A DNA stretch of 64,000 nucleotides from Bacillus salipaludis. Lineage in GTDB: Bacteria > Bacillota > Bacilli > Bacillales_B > DSM-18226. Of this stretch, positions 8,971 to 18,604 are shown piece by piece. Where the stretch lies: positions 248,001 to 312,000 of the forward strand of contig NZ_SMYO01000005.1 in NCBI RefSeq assembly GCF_004358205.1, read 5' to 3'. Below the pieces are notes generated by a model. That model was not told the origin of the DNA. It did no database searches and saw only the letters and a list, made by a program, of their open reading frames with translations. Position 1 is the first letter of the stretch, and the number at the start of each line of letters is the position of its first letter. Position numbers and translations under genes: made by a program.

Positions 8971-8994
8971 ATGAGCATATTTCCCTATGCTCAT
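8971..8994. repeat. Short perfect palindrome before the YhcN-like gene
   Basis: ATGAGCATA and TATGCTCAT are perfect 9-bp arms around TTTCCC, ending 10 bases before the ribosome site of the next gene. There is no T-run, so it is more likely an operator or leader hairpin than a terminator. Confidence 0.5.
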
Positions 8995-9019
8995 GATGTT
9001 CTTTGAGGGGGTTTTTCGC

Positions 9020-9715
9020 TTGAACAAGAAACCGTGGATGATTCCTCTATCTGCCTTATGTATTATGGGGCTGGCAGGTTGTGCAAATTCTGATCGAGCT
9101 GGTGTAAATAACAACAATGATAATAACGTAGCACGTCCAATGGGGTATTACTCAAATGAAAAACATCCAAATAATAACAATGGATTTCTTATCGATAACG
9201 ATGGACCACTGACGGAAATGATGGATCATACGCTTGGGGATGAGGGGAACTATCAAAGGGATCAACGGAGACAGCTGCTCCAGACAAGGGATGAAAATGG
9301 AAACCCTCCGAATCCAACCAAACCTCTTGCGAACCATGATCATAATCTTTTCATGAGAGACAATCGATTTAGTACGGGAGATGTGAATTACCACAATCAC
9401 TTAAATGTGAAGTACAGCGGCAATGATGCTGCCCATGATTCGGCAACACTTGGAAGAATCACCAATCAGATCAAGCAAAAGGCAGAATCAGTAAATAATG
9501 TACAAAACGTTCATTCAGTCATCTATGGTAATTCGGTCATGATTGCGATTGATTTAGTTGATCATAGCCGTGCAGCCGAGACGAAAAAAGCGGTTCAAAA
9601 AGCTGTAAAACCATATGTGAACGGTAAAAAGGTGTCGGTCATCACTGATGAAGGAACGATTAGTCGCGATCGTAACACGACAAATGAACTCCTTGAAGGT
9701 AAACAAATACCTTGA
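9020..9715 (+). CDS. YhcN/YlaJ-family sporulation lipoprotein (possible CoxA ortholog)
   Basis: This is a secreted lipoprotein of 231 aa. The N terminus is a type II signal peptide with lipobox LAGC (cysteine about residue 21). An Asn/Asp-rich linker follows, then a C-terminal YhcN/YlaJ domain (DSATLGRITNQIKQKAE to YVNGKKVSVITD) of the BON-like type found in spore cortex and germination proteins. TTG at 9020 is chosen because GAGGGGG lies 8 bases upstream and the product then starts directly with the signal peptide; the open frame begins at 8987. B. subtilis has the cortex protein CoxA next to safA, so orthology is likely by position. Confidence 0.8.
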   Translation: MNKKPWMIPLSALCIMGLAGCANSDRAGVNNNNDNNVARPMGYYSNEKHPNNNNGFLIDNDGPLTEMMDHTLGDEGNYQRDQRRQLLQTRDENGNPPNPTKPLANHDHNLFMRDNRFSTGDVNYHNHLNVKYSGNDAAHDSATLGRITNQIKQKAESVNNVQNVHSVIYGNSVMIAIDLVDHSRAAETKKAVQKAVKPYVNGKKVSVITDEGTISRDRNTTNELLEGKQIP

Positions 9716-9718
9716 TGA

Positions 9719-9753
9719 AAAAGGGTAAAGCTGCGGGCTTTACCCCTTTTTCA
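9719..9753 (+). terminator. Terminator after the YhcN-like gene
   Basis: AAAAAGGGTAAAG and CTTTACCCCTTTTT arms flank CTGCGGG, ending in a T-run. Confidence 0.85.
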
Positions 9754-9761
9754 TTTGTTAA

Positions 9762-9790
9762 GGATAAAAAGGCAAAAAAAGGCTAAACTA
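9762..9790 (+). promoter_or_regulatory. Candidate forespore (sigma-F/G) promoter for bofC
   Basis: GGATA (9762-9766), a 14-bp gap and GGCTAAACTA (9781-9790) fit a sigma-F-type pattern (GYWTA and GGNNANANTA), which overlaps with sigma-G specificity. bofC is a forespore gene in B. subtilis. Inference from sequence. Confidence 0.45.
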
Positions 9791-9823
9791 GAACTGTATG
9801 AATAAAAAGAAGAGGTGATTTGC

Positions 9824-10363
9824 ATGAAGTTCAAATGGATGGTAATGGCTGGTTTCTTCGCTGTTATTTTGGGAATGGCCCCTGGTATGGACATGACAGG
9901 ATCCGCCGCACAACAAGATCGCCATCTTGAACAGCAAACGAAGGAGCCTCTGAAATTAAAGGTTACTTTACAAAGGGTTTATTTGGATGGCGAGCTGAGC
10001 GAGGAAGTAGTTCAGGAAATAAGCTGGTCACCTGAAAATTTTTGGGCGAAATACGATCAATGGCAACTGATTACAAGAGATGGAGAAAATTTAGTTTTTC
10101 GTAAAAACGTAGACGATATTTCACCATTGTTAAAGGCAAACGGTTACTTCGGCATTACCAATGAAGGGGTATTGACCATTTTTAACGGCAGACCGGGCCA
10201 ATCTAGAATAATTCAATCTTTTTTTCAAATAGATATTAGGAAACTCGAAAGCAAAAAGCAAGAAGAGCTCCTGCAGGGAATCCCTATCAAAACAAAGGAT
10301 CGTTACGTAGAAGTTTTAGAAACCTTTAGGCACTACTCGACTGAGGCAGCCTCAAAAAATTAA
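9824..10363 (+). CDS. bofC: BofC, forespore regulator of pro-sigma-K processing
   Basis: BofC (179 aa) is exported from the forespore into the intermembrane space, where it restrains SpoIVB and so delays sigma-K activation. The N terminus is a signal peptide with a membrane stretch (MVMAGFFAVILGMAPGM). The mature part has the BofC N-domain strands LKLKVTLQRVYLDGELSEEV and a C-terminal domain around GYFGITNEGVLTIFNGRPG. ATG 9824 has AGAGGTG 6 bases upstream. It is a single-gene unit closed by a terminator. Confidence 0.92.
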   Translation: MKFKWMVMAGFFAVILGMAPGMDMTGSAAQQDRHLEQQTKEPLKLKVTLQRVYLDGELSEEVVQEISWSPENFWAKYDQWQLITRDGENLVFRKNVDDISPLLKANGYFGITNEGVLTIFNGRPGQSRIIQSFFQIDIRKLESKKQEELLQGIPIKTKDRYVEVLETFRHYSTEAASKN

Positions 10364-10380
10364 TGAGTCGAACATAAATT

Positions 10381-10413
10381 CAGACTGATGTCATTAATCA
10401 GCCTGTTTTTTTT
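10381..10413 (+). terminator. Terminator of bofC
   Basis: CAGACTGAT and ATCAGCCTG arms flank GTCATTA and are followed by eight T residues. Confidence 0.8.
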
Positions 10414-10449
10414 CGTAAAAATTAAACTTTGTCATATTAAATGATTTCT

Positions 10450-10630
10450 GTCAGCGGAAAATTGTCTCCTATCAGCGTAACGAATGATCTAATCAGCGAA
10501 AAATTGTCTTCTATCAGCGTAACGAATGATCTAATCAGCGAAAAATTGTCTCCTATCAGCGTAACGAACGATCCAATCAGCGAAAATCATTCCCAATCAG
10601 CGAAACCAACCATCCAATCAGCGAAACCAA
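10450..10630 (+). repeat. 21-bp-period ATCAGCG array between bofC and ruvA
   Basis: TCAGCG-containing units begin at 10450, 10471, 10492, 10513, 10534, 10555, 10576, 10596 and 10617: a 21-bp period with one 20-bp step. Interiors alternate between TAACGAATGATCTA-type and AAAAATTGTCTCCT-type sequences, giving a 42-bp higher-order repeat in the first half. It fills most of the 359-bp gap between bofC and ruvA; the rest holds the ruvA promoter. Confidence 0.9.
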
Positions 10631-10660
10631 AATCCCACTAAGGAAAACGGGTTATTTTCT

Positions 10661-10689
10661 TCAACACCCCCAAAATTTTATGTTAAAAT
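10661..10689 (+). promoter_or_regulatory. Candidate sigma-A promoter for ruvA
   Basis: TCAACA, a 17-bp spacer and TAAAAT, the latter preceded by TGT (extended -10). Confidence 0.45.
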
Positions 10690-10722
10690 GAAGTTTAGTC
10701 CAAACTTGGGGAGAGAAGATCA

Positions 10723-11337
10723 TTGTTTGAATTTATTAAAGGGACCGTTGAATTTGTCGGTCCGGAATATATCGTCATCGAAAATGGCGGAATCGGGTAT
10801 CAAATATCAACCCCTAACCCGTTTATATACTCCGGCAAAATGGAAACGATGGTAACAGTATATACTTACCATTACGTCCGTGAAGATATCATGGCCTTAT
10901 ACGGCTTTACTACAAGGGAAGAAAAAAGACTTTTTACAAAATTATTAAATGTTTCCGGGATTGGACCGAAAGGGGCGCTTGCCATACTTGCCTCCGGTGA
11001 AGTGCAGCAGGTTGTTTCCGCCGTTGAAAATGAAGACGAAGGCTTTCTTGTTAAATTTCCGGGAGTCGGCAAAAAAACAGCGAGACAGATGATTCTTGAT
11101 TTAAAAGGGAAATTACAGGATATTGTCCCGGATTACTTTCCGAATTTATTTAATGCCGACCAATTTGCGGCACAGCAGGTACCGGCTGCCAACACTTCCT
11201 TAGAAGAAGCAATTCTTGCTCTTAAAGCCCTCGGCTATTCTGAAAAAGAAATCAAGAAGATTTCGCCGGAATTACAAAAAGAAAAACTTTCAACAGATCA
11301 ATACATTAAAAAAGCCTTGCAACGGCTTTTAAAATAA
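10723..11337 (+). CDS. ruvA: Holliday junction branch migration protein RuvA
   Basis: RuvA (204 aa) binds four-way junctions and loads RuvB. The N-terminal OB domain contains [16 protein letters not shown]. Helix-hairpin-helix motifs follow in [16 protein letters not shown] and [18 protein letters not shown], and a C-terminal RuvB-contact domain ([20 protein letters not shown]) ends the protein. The start is TTG with GGGGAGAG upstream. The gene is 11 bp from ruvB and co-transcribed with it. Confidence 0.97.
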   Translation: MFEFIKGTVEFVGPEYIVIENGGIGYQISTPNPFIYSGKMETMVTVYTYHYVREDIMALYGFTTREEKRLFTKLLNVSGIGPKGALAILASGEVQQVVSAVENEDEGFLVKFPGVGKKTARQMILDLKGKLQDIVPDYFPNLFNADQFAAQQVPAANTSLEEAILALKALGYSEKEIKKISPELQKEKLSTDQYIKKALQRLLK

Positions 11338-11348
11338 GGTGATGATTC

Positions 11349-12350
11349 ATGGAGGAAAGAATTATTTCGAGTGAAGCGAATCAGAGCGAAATAAGTTTGG
11401 AACAAAGCCTTCGGCCGCAAAACTTAAAGCAATATATCGGTCAAACCCAGGTGAAAGAAAATCTGGAGGTTTTTATTGAGGCAGCGAGACTCCGGAAAGA
11501 AACCCTTGATCACGTTCTCTTATACGGACCGCCTGGTTTGGGGAAAACTACACTTGCAGTCATTATCGCCAATGAAATGGGCGTAAACATTCGGACTACT
11601 TCAGGACCGGCAATCGAACGCCCGGGTGATTTAGCAGCCATCCTTACAGCTCTTGAACCGGGAGATGTGCTTTTTATTGATGAAATTCACCGGCTTCCGC
11701 GCTCAATTGAAGAGGTGCTTTATCCGGCAATGGAGGATTTTTGCCTTGATATTGTCATCGGAAAAGGACCAAGTGCCCGTTCTGTCCGCCTCGATTTACC
11801 GCCTTTTACACTTGTCGGTGCGACCACAAGGGCCGGTTCGTTATCGGCGCCACTCCGGGACCGATTTGGAGTTTTAAGCCGTCTCGAGTATTATAAGGAA
11901 GACCAATTAAAAAACATTGTCCTTCGCACTGCAGAGTTGTTTCAAACCGATATTGACGAGCAATCGGCGATGGAAATTGCAAGGCGAGCAAGAGGGACCC
12001 CAAGGATTGCCAACCGCCTGCTTAGGAGGGTTCGAGACTTTGCTCAGGTAAAAGGAAACGGGACGATACATCTTACACTTGCCATGGAAGCCTTGGACCT
12101 ACTACAGGTCGACCGGCTTGGACTTGACCATATTGATCATAAATTGCTGAAAGGGATTATTGAAAAATTCCGCGGCGGGCCTGTTGGTCTTGATACAATT
12201 GCTGCATCGATAGGGGAAGAGTCAGAAACAATTGAAGATGTGTATGAGCCTTATCTCTTGCAAATTGGTTTTTTACAAAGAACCCCAAGAGGAAGAGTTG
12301 TGACCCAGGCTGTGTATGATCATTTTGGCATGGAGGTGCCTGAGAAGTGA
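11349..12350 (+). CDS. ruvB: Holliday junction helicase subunit RuvB
   Basis: RuvB (333 aa) is the AAA+ motor of branch migration. Walker A is [12 protein letters not shown], Walker B is [11 protein letters not shown], sensor 1 is [12 protein letters not shown] and the arginine finger region is LRDRFGV. The C-terminal winged helix contains [17 protein letters not shown]. An AAGGTGATG site precedes the ATG. The TGA stop overlaps the GTG of the next gene. Confidence 0.97.
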   Translation: MEERIISSEANQSEISLEQSLRPQNLKQYIGQTQVKENLEVFIEAARLRKETLDHVLLYGPPGLGKTTLAVIIANEMGVNIRTTSGPAIERPGDLAAILTALEPGDVLFIDEIHRLPRSIEEVLYPAMEDFCLDIVIGKGPSARSVRLDLPPFTLVGATTRAGSLSAPLRDRFGVLSRLEYYKEDQLKNIVLRTAELFQTDIDEQSAMEIARRARGTPRIANRLLRRVRDFAQVKGNGTIHLTLAMEALDLLQVDRLGLDHIDHKLLKGIIEKFRGGPVGLDTIAASIGEESETIEDVYEPYLLQIGFLQRTPRGRVVTQAVYDHFGMEVPEK

Positions 12351-12553
12351 CCGGTCTATCCAAAGCACTAATGATTATCGGTGCGATTATTTTTATTATT
12401 GGTTTCCTTATGCCATATTTGCATTTGGGTAAGCTTCCGGGAGACATTGTCATTAAAAAAGGGAATGCAACCTTCTTTTTCCCGATTGTTTCATCGATTA
12501 TAGTAAGTATTGTCCTATCATTAATTTTTTACTTCATAGGAAGATTTCGATAA
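12347..12553 (+). CDS. DUF2905 small membrane protein
   Basis: This 68-residue protein has two hydrophobic segments (about residues 6-26 and 45-65) separated by [19 protein letters not shown], the signature of DUF2905. Its function is unknown. The GTG start overlaps the ruvB stop, so translation is coupled. It sits between ruvB and queA in many Bacillaceae. Confidence 0.8.
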   Translation: MTGLSKALMIIGAIIFIIGFLMPYLHLGKLPGDIVIKKGNATFFFPIVSSIIVSIVLSLIFYFIGRFR

Positions 12554-12570
12554 AGTAAGGATGTAATAAC

Positions 12571-13599
12571 ATGAAAATAGACTTATTTGATTTTGAATTA
12601 CCTGAAGAATTGATTGCACAGGTCCCATTGAAAAATCGGACGGACAGCAGATTGATGGTGTTAAATAAAGAAACAGGCGAAATTAAGCATGAGATTTTTA
12701 AAAATGTGACTGAGTATTTGCGTGAAGGAGATTGCCTTGTGTTAAACGATACCAAGGTATTGCCTGCACGCCTTTTTGGCGTTAAAAAAGACACTGGTGC
12801 CAAAATAGAAGTACTCCTATTAAAACAGCTTGAAGGAAACAAATGGGAAACACTTGTCAAACCCGCAAAAAGAATAAAAGAAGGAACAGAAATTGATTTT
12901 GGCGACGGGCTGCTGACTGCGGTATGTACGGAAACCTCTGAGCATGGCGGCCGTGTATTTGATTTCAAGTTTGAGGGGATTTTTTACGAGGTATTGGATC
13001 AATTAGGGGAAATGCCACTTCCTCCCTACATTAAGGAGCAATTAGAGGATCGTGACCGTTACCAAACCGTGTATGCACGCGAACTGGGATCCGCAGCTGC
13101 ACCGACAGCCGGTCTTCATTTTACCGAAGAACTATTGCAAGAAATCAAGGAAAAAGGGGTTCATATTGCATTTATTACCCTTCATGTCGGCCTTGGGACA
13201 TTTCGTCCTGTAAGTGTGGACGATATCTTGGAGCATGATATGCATTCCGAATATTATATGATGACCGAAGAAACAGCCCAATTATTGAATGATGTGAAAA
13301 AGCGCGGAGGAAGAATTATTTCGGTTGGGACCACCTCGACTCGCACACTTGAAACCATTGCGTCAAAAAATGACGGGGAATTTATTACAGGTAGCGGCTG
13401 GACGAGTATCTTTATTTATCCGGGATATGAATATAAAGCGATTGACGGGTTGATTACCAATTTCCATTTGCCAAAATCGACCTTAATCATGCTTGTTAGT
13501 GCCTTGGCAGGGCGGGAAAATATATTGCATGCCTATAATACAGCCGTCGAAGAGGAATATCGTTTCTTTAGCTTTGGAGATGCGATGCTGATTATCTAG
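12571..13599 (+). CDS. queA: S-adenosylmethionine:tRNA ribosyltransferase-isomerase
   Basis: QueA (342 aa) transfers and rearranges the ribose of SAM onto preQ1 in tRNA to form epoxyqueuosine. Family motifs are [15 protein letters not shown] at the N terminus, [27 protein letters not shown] and [13 protein letters not shown] near the C terminus, with [13 protein letters not shown]. It precedes tgt, which acts just before it in the pathway. The spacing to both neighbours is under 30 bp. Confidence 0.96.
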   Translation: MKIDLFDFELPEELIAQVPLKNRTDSRLMVLNKETGEIKHEIFKNVTEYLREGDCLVLNDTKVLPARLFGVKKDTGAKIEVLLLKQLEGNKWETLVKPAKRIKEGTEIDFGDGLLTAVCTETSEHGGRVFDFKFEGIFYEVLDQLGEMPLPPYIKEQLEDRDRYQTVYARELGSAAAPTAGLHFTEELLQEIKEKGVHIAFITLHVGLGTFRPVSVDDILEHDMHSEYYMMTEETAQLLNDVKKRGGRIISVGTTSTRTLETIASKNDGEFITGSGWTSIFIYPGYEYKAIDGLITNFHLPKSTLIMLVSALAGRENILHAYNTAVEEEYRFFSFGDAMLII

Positions 13600-13611
13600 T
13601 CAATGGATTAG

Positions 13612-14766
<1,155 letters not shown>

Positions 14767-14796
14767 TAGATGTTACTTGAAAGGAGGGAAATGTAA

Positions 14797-15117
14797 ATGC
14801 AAGGAATTGGTACACTTTTACCATTAATTTTAATGTTTGTGTTGTTTTATTTCTTATTAATTCGCCCACAGCAAAAGCGTCAGAAAAACGTACAAAATAT
14901 GCAAAGCAGTTTAAAAAAGGGTGATAAGATTGTCACGATTGGCGGCCTTCATGGCTTTATTGATTCCATCGATGACAATAAAGCAGTCATTAAATGTGGA
15001 GACGGCAGCCGTCTTACCTATGACCGCTCAGCGATTCGTGAAGTAACGGAAGCGAGCAAAGAAGCTCCAAAAGAAGCTTCAAAAGAAGCTTCAAAAGAAG
15101 TTAACCTTGAAAAATAA
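14797..15117 (+). CDS. yajC: Preprotein translocase accessory subunit YajC
   Basis: This 106-residue protein has a single N-terminal transmembrane helix (LLPLILMFVLFYFLLIRPQ) and the YajC motif RPQQKRQKNVQNMQ followed by GDKIVTIGGLHG. It associates with SecDF. The C terminus ends in repeated KEASKEA units from a short DNA repeat. AAAGGAGGG precedes the ATG. Confidence 0.94.
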   Translation: MQGIGTLLPLILMFVLFYFLLIRPQQKRQKNVQNMQSSLKKGDKIVTIGGLHGFIDSIDDNKAVIKCGDGSRLTYDRSAIREVTEASKEAPKEASKEASKEVNLEK

Positions 15118-15122
15118 TTGCG

Positions 15123-15161
15123 GAAAAAAGGAAGCCGATCCATACTAGGCTTCCTTTTTTA
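15123..15161. terminator. Bidirectional terminator between yajC and yrzE
   Basis: AAAAAAGGAAGCC and GGCTTCCTTTTTT arms flank GATCCATACTA, with A- and T-runs on opposite sides. It serves yajC rightward and yrzE leftward. Confidence 0.85.
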
Positions 15162-15174
15162 CATTGAAAAATTT

Positions 15175-15567
15175 TCATGCTGTTCTGGAATTATTGTTTG
15201 TGGCGATATTCACTCCAAGAATGCCGCCCATCATTGCAATCAGTGTATAGCAGGAGTGATAGATAATCTGATCGAAAGAGAATAGTTTATCATAACCTAA
15301 GTATTGAAATAAGAAGACGACGAGGGAATAAATTAGGCCTGTTACTCCCCCGATTAACCATCCTTTTTCCTTTCTTTTCCCTCCGGATAGAAATCCGCCG
15401 CCAAATAATGCGATAAAGGATAGGGCGGTGACAATGTATTGGAGTGATACTTCCCGTGTGGAGGTAAATTTAAGAATTAACGAAACAATAAGGCTGCTAA
15501 TTGCTGCAAAAGCGAAGATAAAAATGAGCCCGTATAAAATGGATGTACCAAAGCTTTTTGATTCGAT
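15175..15567 (-). CDS. yrzE: YrzE-like TIGR04086 membrane protein with an apparent ATC start codon
   Basis: Reverse-strand translation gives a 130-residue four-helix membrane protein. It contains SFGTSILYGLIFIFAFAA, then FGGGFLSGGKRKEKGWLIGG, then TLIAMMGGILGVN, a TIGR04086 pattern. There is no ATG, GTG or TTG in frame until far inside the protein, and an in-frame TGA lies upstream. ATC (15567-15565) is 7 bases after AGGGGGAG, and from memory homologs begin M-E-S-K-S at the matching position. So either ATC initiates, or a start ATG mutated and the gene is failing. The rest of the frame is intact. In B. subtilis yrzE also lies between yajC and yrbG. Function unknown. Confidence 0.8.
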   Translation of the reverse strand: MESKSFGTSILYGLIFIFAFAAISSLIVSLILKFTSTREVSLQYIVTALSFIALFGGGFLSGGKRKEKGWLIGGVTGLIYSLVVFLFQYLGYDKLFSFDQIIYHSCYTLIAMMGGILGVNIATNNNSRTA

Positions 15568-15714
15568 TTCAACTCTCCCCCTTCAATGCCTTATGGCAGT
15601 CTATATCATTCCTGTATAAATTCCTTCCATTGGAAGCTATACAGTAACCTTCTTAGTACAAGTTATTCAAAATGGTTGGAAAGTAGAATCAAAAAAATCT
15701 GCCTATGCTCATAA

Positions 15715-15769
15715 ACATGGTTGTTGATTTCCGCTCCAATTAACAATAACCTTTAACACAGCCATTTTT
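15715..15769. repeat. Solo copy of the GGAGCGGAA palindromic repeat
   Basis: The sequence TTGTTGATTTCCGCTCCAAT followed by TAACAATAACCTTTAACACAGCC matches the two ends of the long repeat at 46149-46393, joined directly with one central GGAGCGGAA (reverse strand). It lies in the 5' region shared by yrzE and the DUF421 gene. The rest of that gap (15568-15860) shows nothing else I can name. Confidence 0.7.
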
Positions 15770-15860
15770 TGAATCATTAGTTATTGGGTAATTATTCCAC
15801 TTGTTATTCCCATTACTTTGCAAATAATAGATTTGAATGTACAAAAAGGGGAGACAAACA

Positions 15861-16520
15861 GTGGAAGTTTATTTGAATATTGCGTTTCGGACTATTTCTT
15901 TATATGTAGTGATTCTTGTGATTTTCCGCTTAATGGGTAAACGGGAAATTGGCGAATTAAGTATCTTGGACTTAGTGGTTTTTATTATGATAGGTGAGAT
16001 GGCAGTCATTTCAATTGAAAATACGAAAGATCCCTTGACTCATACGATGGTTCCAATGGTCTTATTAATGTTAATTCAAATCTCACTTGCTACGATTTCC
16101 TTAAAAAGCAAACGATTTCGGAATTTAGTTGATGGGCAGCCGACCATCATTATAAACCGGGGAAAAATCGATGAACATGCAATGAAAAAACAACGGTATA
16201 ATTTCGATGATTTAATGGCTCAATTAAGAGAAAAAGATATCCGAAGCATCGCGGATGTTGAATTTGCCATTTTAGAGGCTTCAGGGAATTTGTCAGTAAT
16301 CGAAAAACTGCAGGATCCTAATAAACCGAATAAAAATGGGGATATTACGATTCCATTAATTATGGATGGTCAGATTGATGAAGAAAATTTAAAAAGAATT
16401 AATAAAACCAATCTTTGGCTAAGGCAAGAGCTAAAAAAGAAGGGGCATCATGACATAAAAAAAATTTCCTTTTGCAGCTATGAAAATGGAAAGTTTTTTA
16501 TTGATTTACAGGATGAATGA
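15861..16520 (+). CDS. yrbG: DUF421 (YetF/YrbG-family) membrane protein
   Basis: This is a membrane protein of 219 aa with N-terminal helices (TISLYVVILVIFRLMGKREI and about residues 60-80) and two cytoplasmic DUF421 domains: GQPTIIINRGKIDEHAMKKQ then LMAQLREKDIRSIADVEFAILEASG. The latter is the family signature. GTG 15861 is chosen because AAGGGGAG lies 7 bases upstream; an ATG 24 bp earlier lacks a site. The family includes YetF, which affects membrane and germination properties, but the function here is unknown. It is flanked by yrzE and spoVB as in B. subtilis. Confidence 0.88.
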   Translation: MEVYLNIAFRTISLYVVILVIFRLMGKREIGELSILDLVVFIMIGEMAVISIENTKDPLTHTMVPMVLLMLIQISLATISLKSKRFRNLVDGQPTIIINRGKIDEHAMKKQRYNFDDLMAQLREKDIRSIADVEFAILEASGNLSVIEKLQDPNKPNKNGDITIPLIMDGQIDEENLKRINKTNLWLRQELKKKGHHDIKKISFCSYENGKFFIDLQDE

Positions 16521-16521
16521 G

Positions 16522-16550
16522 GAAAGCCACGTAAAACCCGTGGCTTTTAT
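16522..16550. terminator. Bidirectional terminator between yrbG and spoVB
   Basis: AAAGCCACG and CGTGGCTTTT arms flank TAAAACC between convergent genes. Confidence 0.85.
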
Positions 16551-16553
16551 TCA

Positions 16554-18104
16554 TTATCGAAAAACTAAGTTGCCAATGATAGGAATTCGTTTGAGTTCCT
16601 CTTTTTTTATCAACCCTAGGCCCAAGAGCAGGAGGATATAGAGAATAGAGATCCCCGCAGTAGATATTACCACACGAATGGCTAAAAATTGGTTAATCAG
16701 GAAATGTCCAAACAGCCAATAACCACACCAGCCGGAAATCCCCATGGCAATAAACGCTTTTGCATAATCACGAATATAAAAAGAAAAAGCAATTTTCTTT
16801 AAGACGGTGGCAAAATGAAGGACCGTTACCAAGACAAAACCAACAATAATTCCTAATGCTGCGCCGGTTATGCCAAAAGAAGGCTGGGAGGCCAGCAAAA
16901 AGATAACAGCAGTTTTGACGACTGCCCCGATTAGGCTGTTAATCATCGCAGCTCTTGCTAAATTTAATGCCTGCAAAACGGCTTGAAGCGGACCCTGATA
17001 GTAATAAAATAAGAAAAATGGTGCCATTAGACGAATAAAGTATGAACCATTTGATTTACCATACATGATCGTCATTAATGGGTCAGCTAGTACATATAGG
17101 ATCACAACCGCAAGACCGCCGGATAAAAACGCTAGCTTTAATGCCTGCTGCAGACGGTATTCGATTAATTTATGATTGTTTTGCGAATTAGCCTCACTGA
17201 TGGCTGGGACTAAGGATGTTGCCAATGAAAACGTAATAAATGAAGGGAGCATTAAAAGAGGCAGCGCATATCCCGTTAAGGCACCATATTGTTTAGTTGC
17301 TTCCACTGCCGCCACACCGGCCAGTGCTAAGCTATTGGCCACCACAATCGGTTCAAAAAACCAGGCAACCGAACCAATCATCCTGCTGCCCATCGTTGGT
17401 ACGGCAATTTCCATTAAATCTTTGAAGGTTTTTTTTCCGGAATAAACAAATTTAAAAAAGTTCCTTCGAAGTCTAAATCGTTTTTTGAGCTTAAATGCAG
17501 TCATTAAATAGACAAGGGAAAACAGTTCCCCGATTACCGCCGAAACCATTGCTGCTGCTGCGGCATATTGAATTCCATAAGGGATAAATGCTTTTGTCAT
17601 AACCGCAATCAAGGTAATTCTCACAAGCTGCTCTAGTATTTGGGAGTTAGCAGACGGACGCATGTTCTGTCTCCCTTGAAAATATCCCCGTAAAACGGAA
17701 GATACAGCAATAACCGGAACAACCGGCGCAATTGCAACAAGTGGATAGTAGGTTCTCGGATCTGTGAAAAGCGTTGTTGAAAGAATCGGCGCAAGCAATA
17801 TTAATGCCGGAGTAAATATAAGAGATAAGGATAGAGTTATGGCAAGTGAAACAACTAATATTTTTTTAATTTCCTTATGATCGCCCCGTGCTTCTGCTTC
17901 AGCAATATTTTTCGATATGGCAACAGGCAGCCCGAACTGAGTGATGGTTACTGCCAGAATAAAAGTCGGAAATGCCATCATATAGAGGCCAACGCCCTCT
18001 TCTCCAATACTTCTCGCTATTACAATCCGATTAATAAAGCCCAAAACTCTTGTAATTAGGCCCGCTATTAATAGGATGAAAGTCCCTTTTAAAAACTTCG
18101 ACAT
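16554..18104 (-). CDS. spoVB: Stage V sporulation protein B (MOP/MVF-family lipid flippase)
   Basis: SpoVB (516 aa) is a polytopic membrane protein with 12-14 hydrophobic segments. It starts FLKGTFILLIAGLITRVLGF, typical of the polysaccharide-export flippase family, and has VLRGYFQGRQNMRPSANSQ in the middle. It is needed for spore cortex peptidoglycan synthesis, probably by moving lipid-linked precursors. A GGTGGGAAG site precedes the ATG. It is a single gene convergent with yrbG and divergent from comN. Confidence 0.93.
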   Translation of the reverse strand: MSKFLKGTFILLIAGLITRVLGFINRIVIARSIGEEGVGLYMMAFPTFILAVTITQFGLPVAISKNIAEAEARGDHKEIKKILVVSLAITLSLSLIFTPALILLAPILSTTLFTDPRTYYPLVAIAPVVPVIAVSSVLRGYFQGRQNMRPSANSQILEQLVRITLIAVMTKAFIPYGIQYAAAAAMVSAVIGELFSLVYLMTAFKLKKRFRLRRNFFKFVYSGKKTFKDLMEIAVPTMGSRMIGSVAWFFEPIVVANSLALAGVAAVEATKQYGALTGYALPLLMLPSFITFSLATSLVPAISEANSQNNHKLIEYRLQQALKLAFLSGGLAVVILYVLADPLMTIMYGKSNGSYFIRLMAPFFLFYYYQGPLQAVLQALNLARAAMINSLIGAVVKTAVIFLLASQPSFGITGAALGIIVGFVLVTVLHFATVLKKIAFSFYIRDYAKAFIAMGISGWCGYWLFGHFLINQFLAIRVVISTAGISILYILLLLGLGLIKKEELKRIPIIGNLVFR

Positions 18105-18242
18105 TCAACTTCCCACCTTCTCAAAAAAGAAGAATTCATATACAATTAACTATATGCACCAAGGTGGACAAAGCATGACAAGCAGAATTGTTTTTTAGAA
18201 AAACTAATGGAATGGGTGACCTTTATGGAGGAGGCAGTTGGG

Positions 18243-18539
18243 ATGGAGAATAGCCACGCATACGATCATTTTCGTACACAGGTAAAGCCGGCATTAGCAA
18301 GCAAACTTTCGGAATTTAAGATTCTTGGTTATGATTCGGTTACGGAAAGCAGCTTATGGGGATACTTGCAAAAGAAAAAATGGAAAAAGGTAAAGGATGA
18401 AATCTATTTACATGAAATTATCCAGGATATTCTTAAGGTTAAAGTAAGTGATTACATGAGTTTTGCAACGATTGAAGCCTATAAATCACCCGAGTTCTCT
18501 CTAGAGAATGAAAATGAGTGGAAGAAACTGTTCAAATAG
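18243..18539 (+). CDS. comN: ComN-family post-transcriptional regulator
   Basis: This 98-residue soluble protein contains FRTQVKPALASKLSEFKILG, TESSLWGYLQKKKWKK and LHEIIQDILKVKVSDYMSFA, which correspond to the ComN (YrzD) family that controls comE mRNA localisation in B. subtilis. The open frame begins at 18207, but GGAGGAGG lies 8 bases before ATG 18243 and the family starts there. It lies between spoVB and secDF, the expected place. Confidence 0.85.
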   Translation: MENSHAYDHFRTQVKPALASKLSEFKILGYDSVTESSLWGYLQKKKWKKVKDEIYLHEIIQDILKVKVSDYMSFATIEAYKSPEFSLENENEWKKLFK

Positions 18540-18575
18540 ACTTCCATCTTTACAATGTCTTCATATTTTTGTAAA

Positions 18576-18604
18576 TTGACAGCCTTTCCATATTATCTCA
18601 TAAT
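18576..18604 (+). promoter_or_regulatory. Sigma-A promoter for secDF
   Basis: TTGACA (18576-18581), a 17-bp spacer and CATAAT (18599-18604). Confidence 0.7.

Noticed and set aside
10450..10630. CRISPR array at the regularly spaced ATCAGCG motif
   Set aside because: The conserved part is only about 7 bp and the interiors repeat each other instead of being unique. No cas genes are present. Period 21 is far below a CRISPR unit.
10441..10641. 66-aa forward frame over the ATCAGCG array
   Set aside because: It stays open only because the 21-bp period is a multiple of 3. There is no ribosome site and composition is that of the repeat.
15428..15619. 63-aa forward frame opposite yrzE
   Set aside because: It is antisense to a well-supported membrane-protein gene and has no ribosome site.
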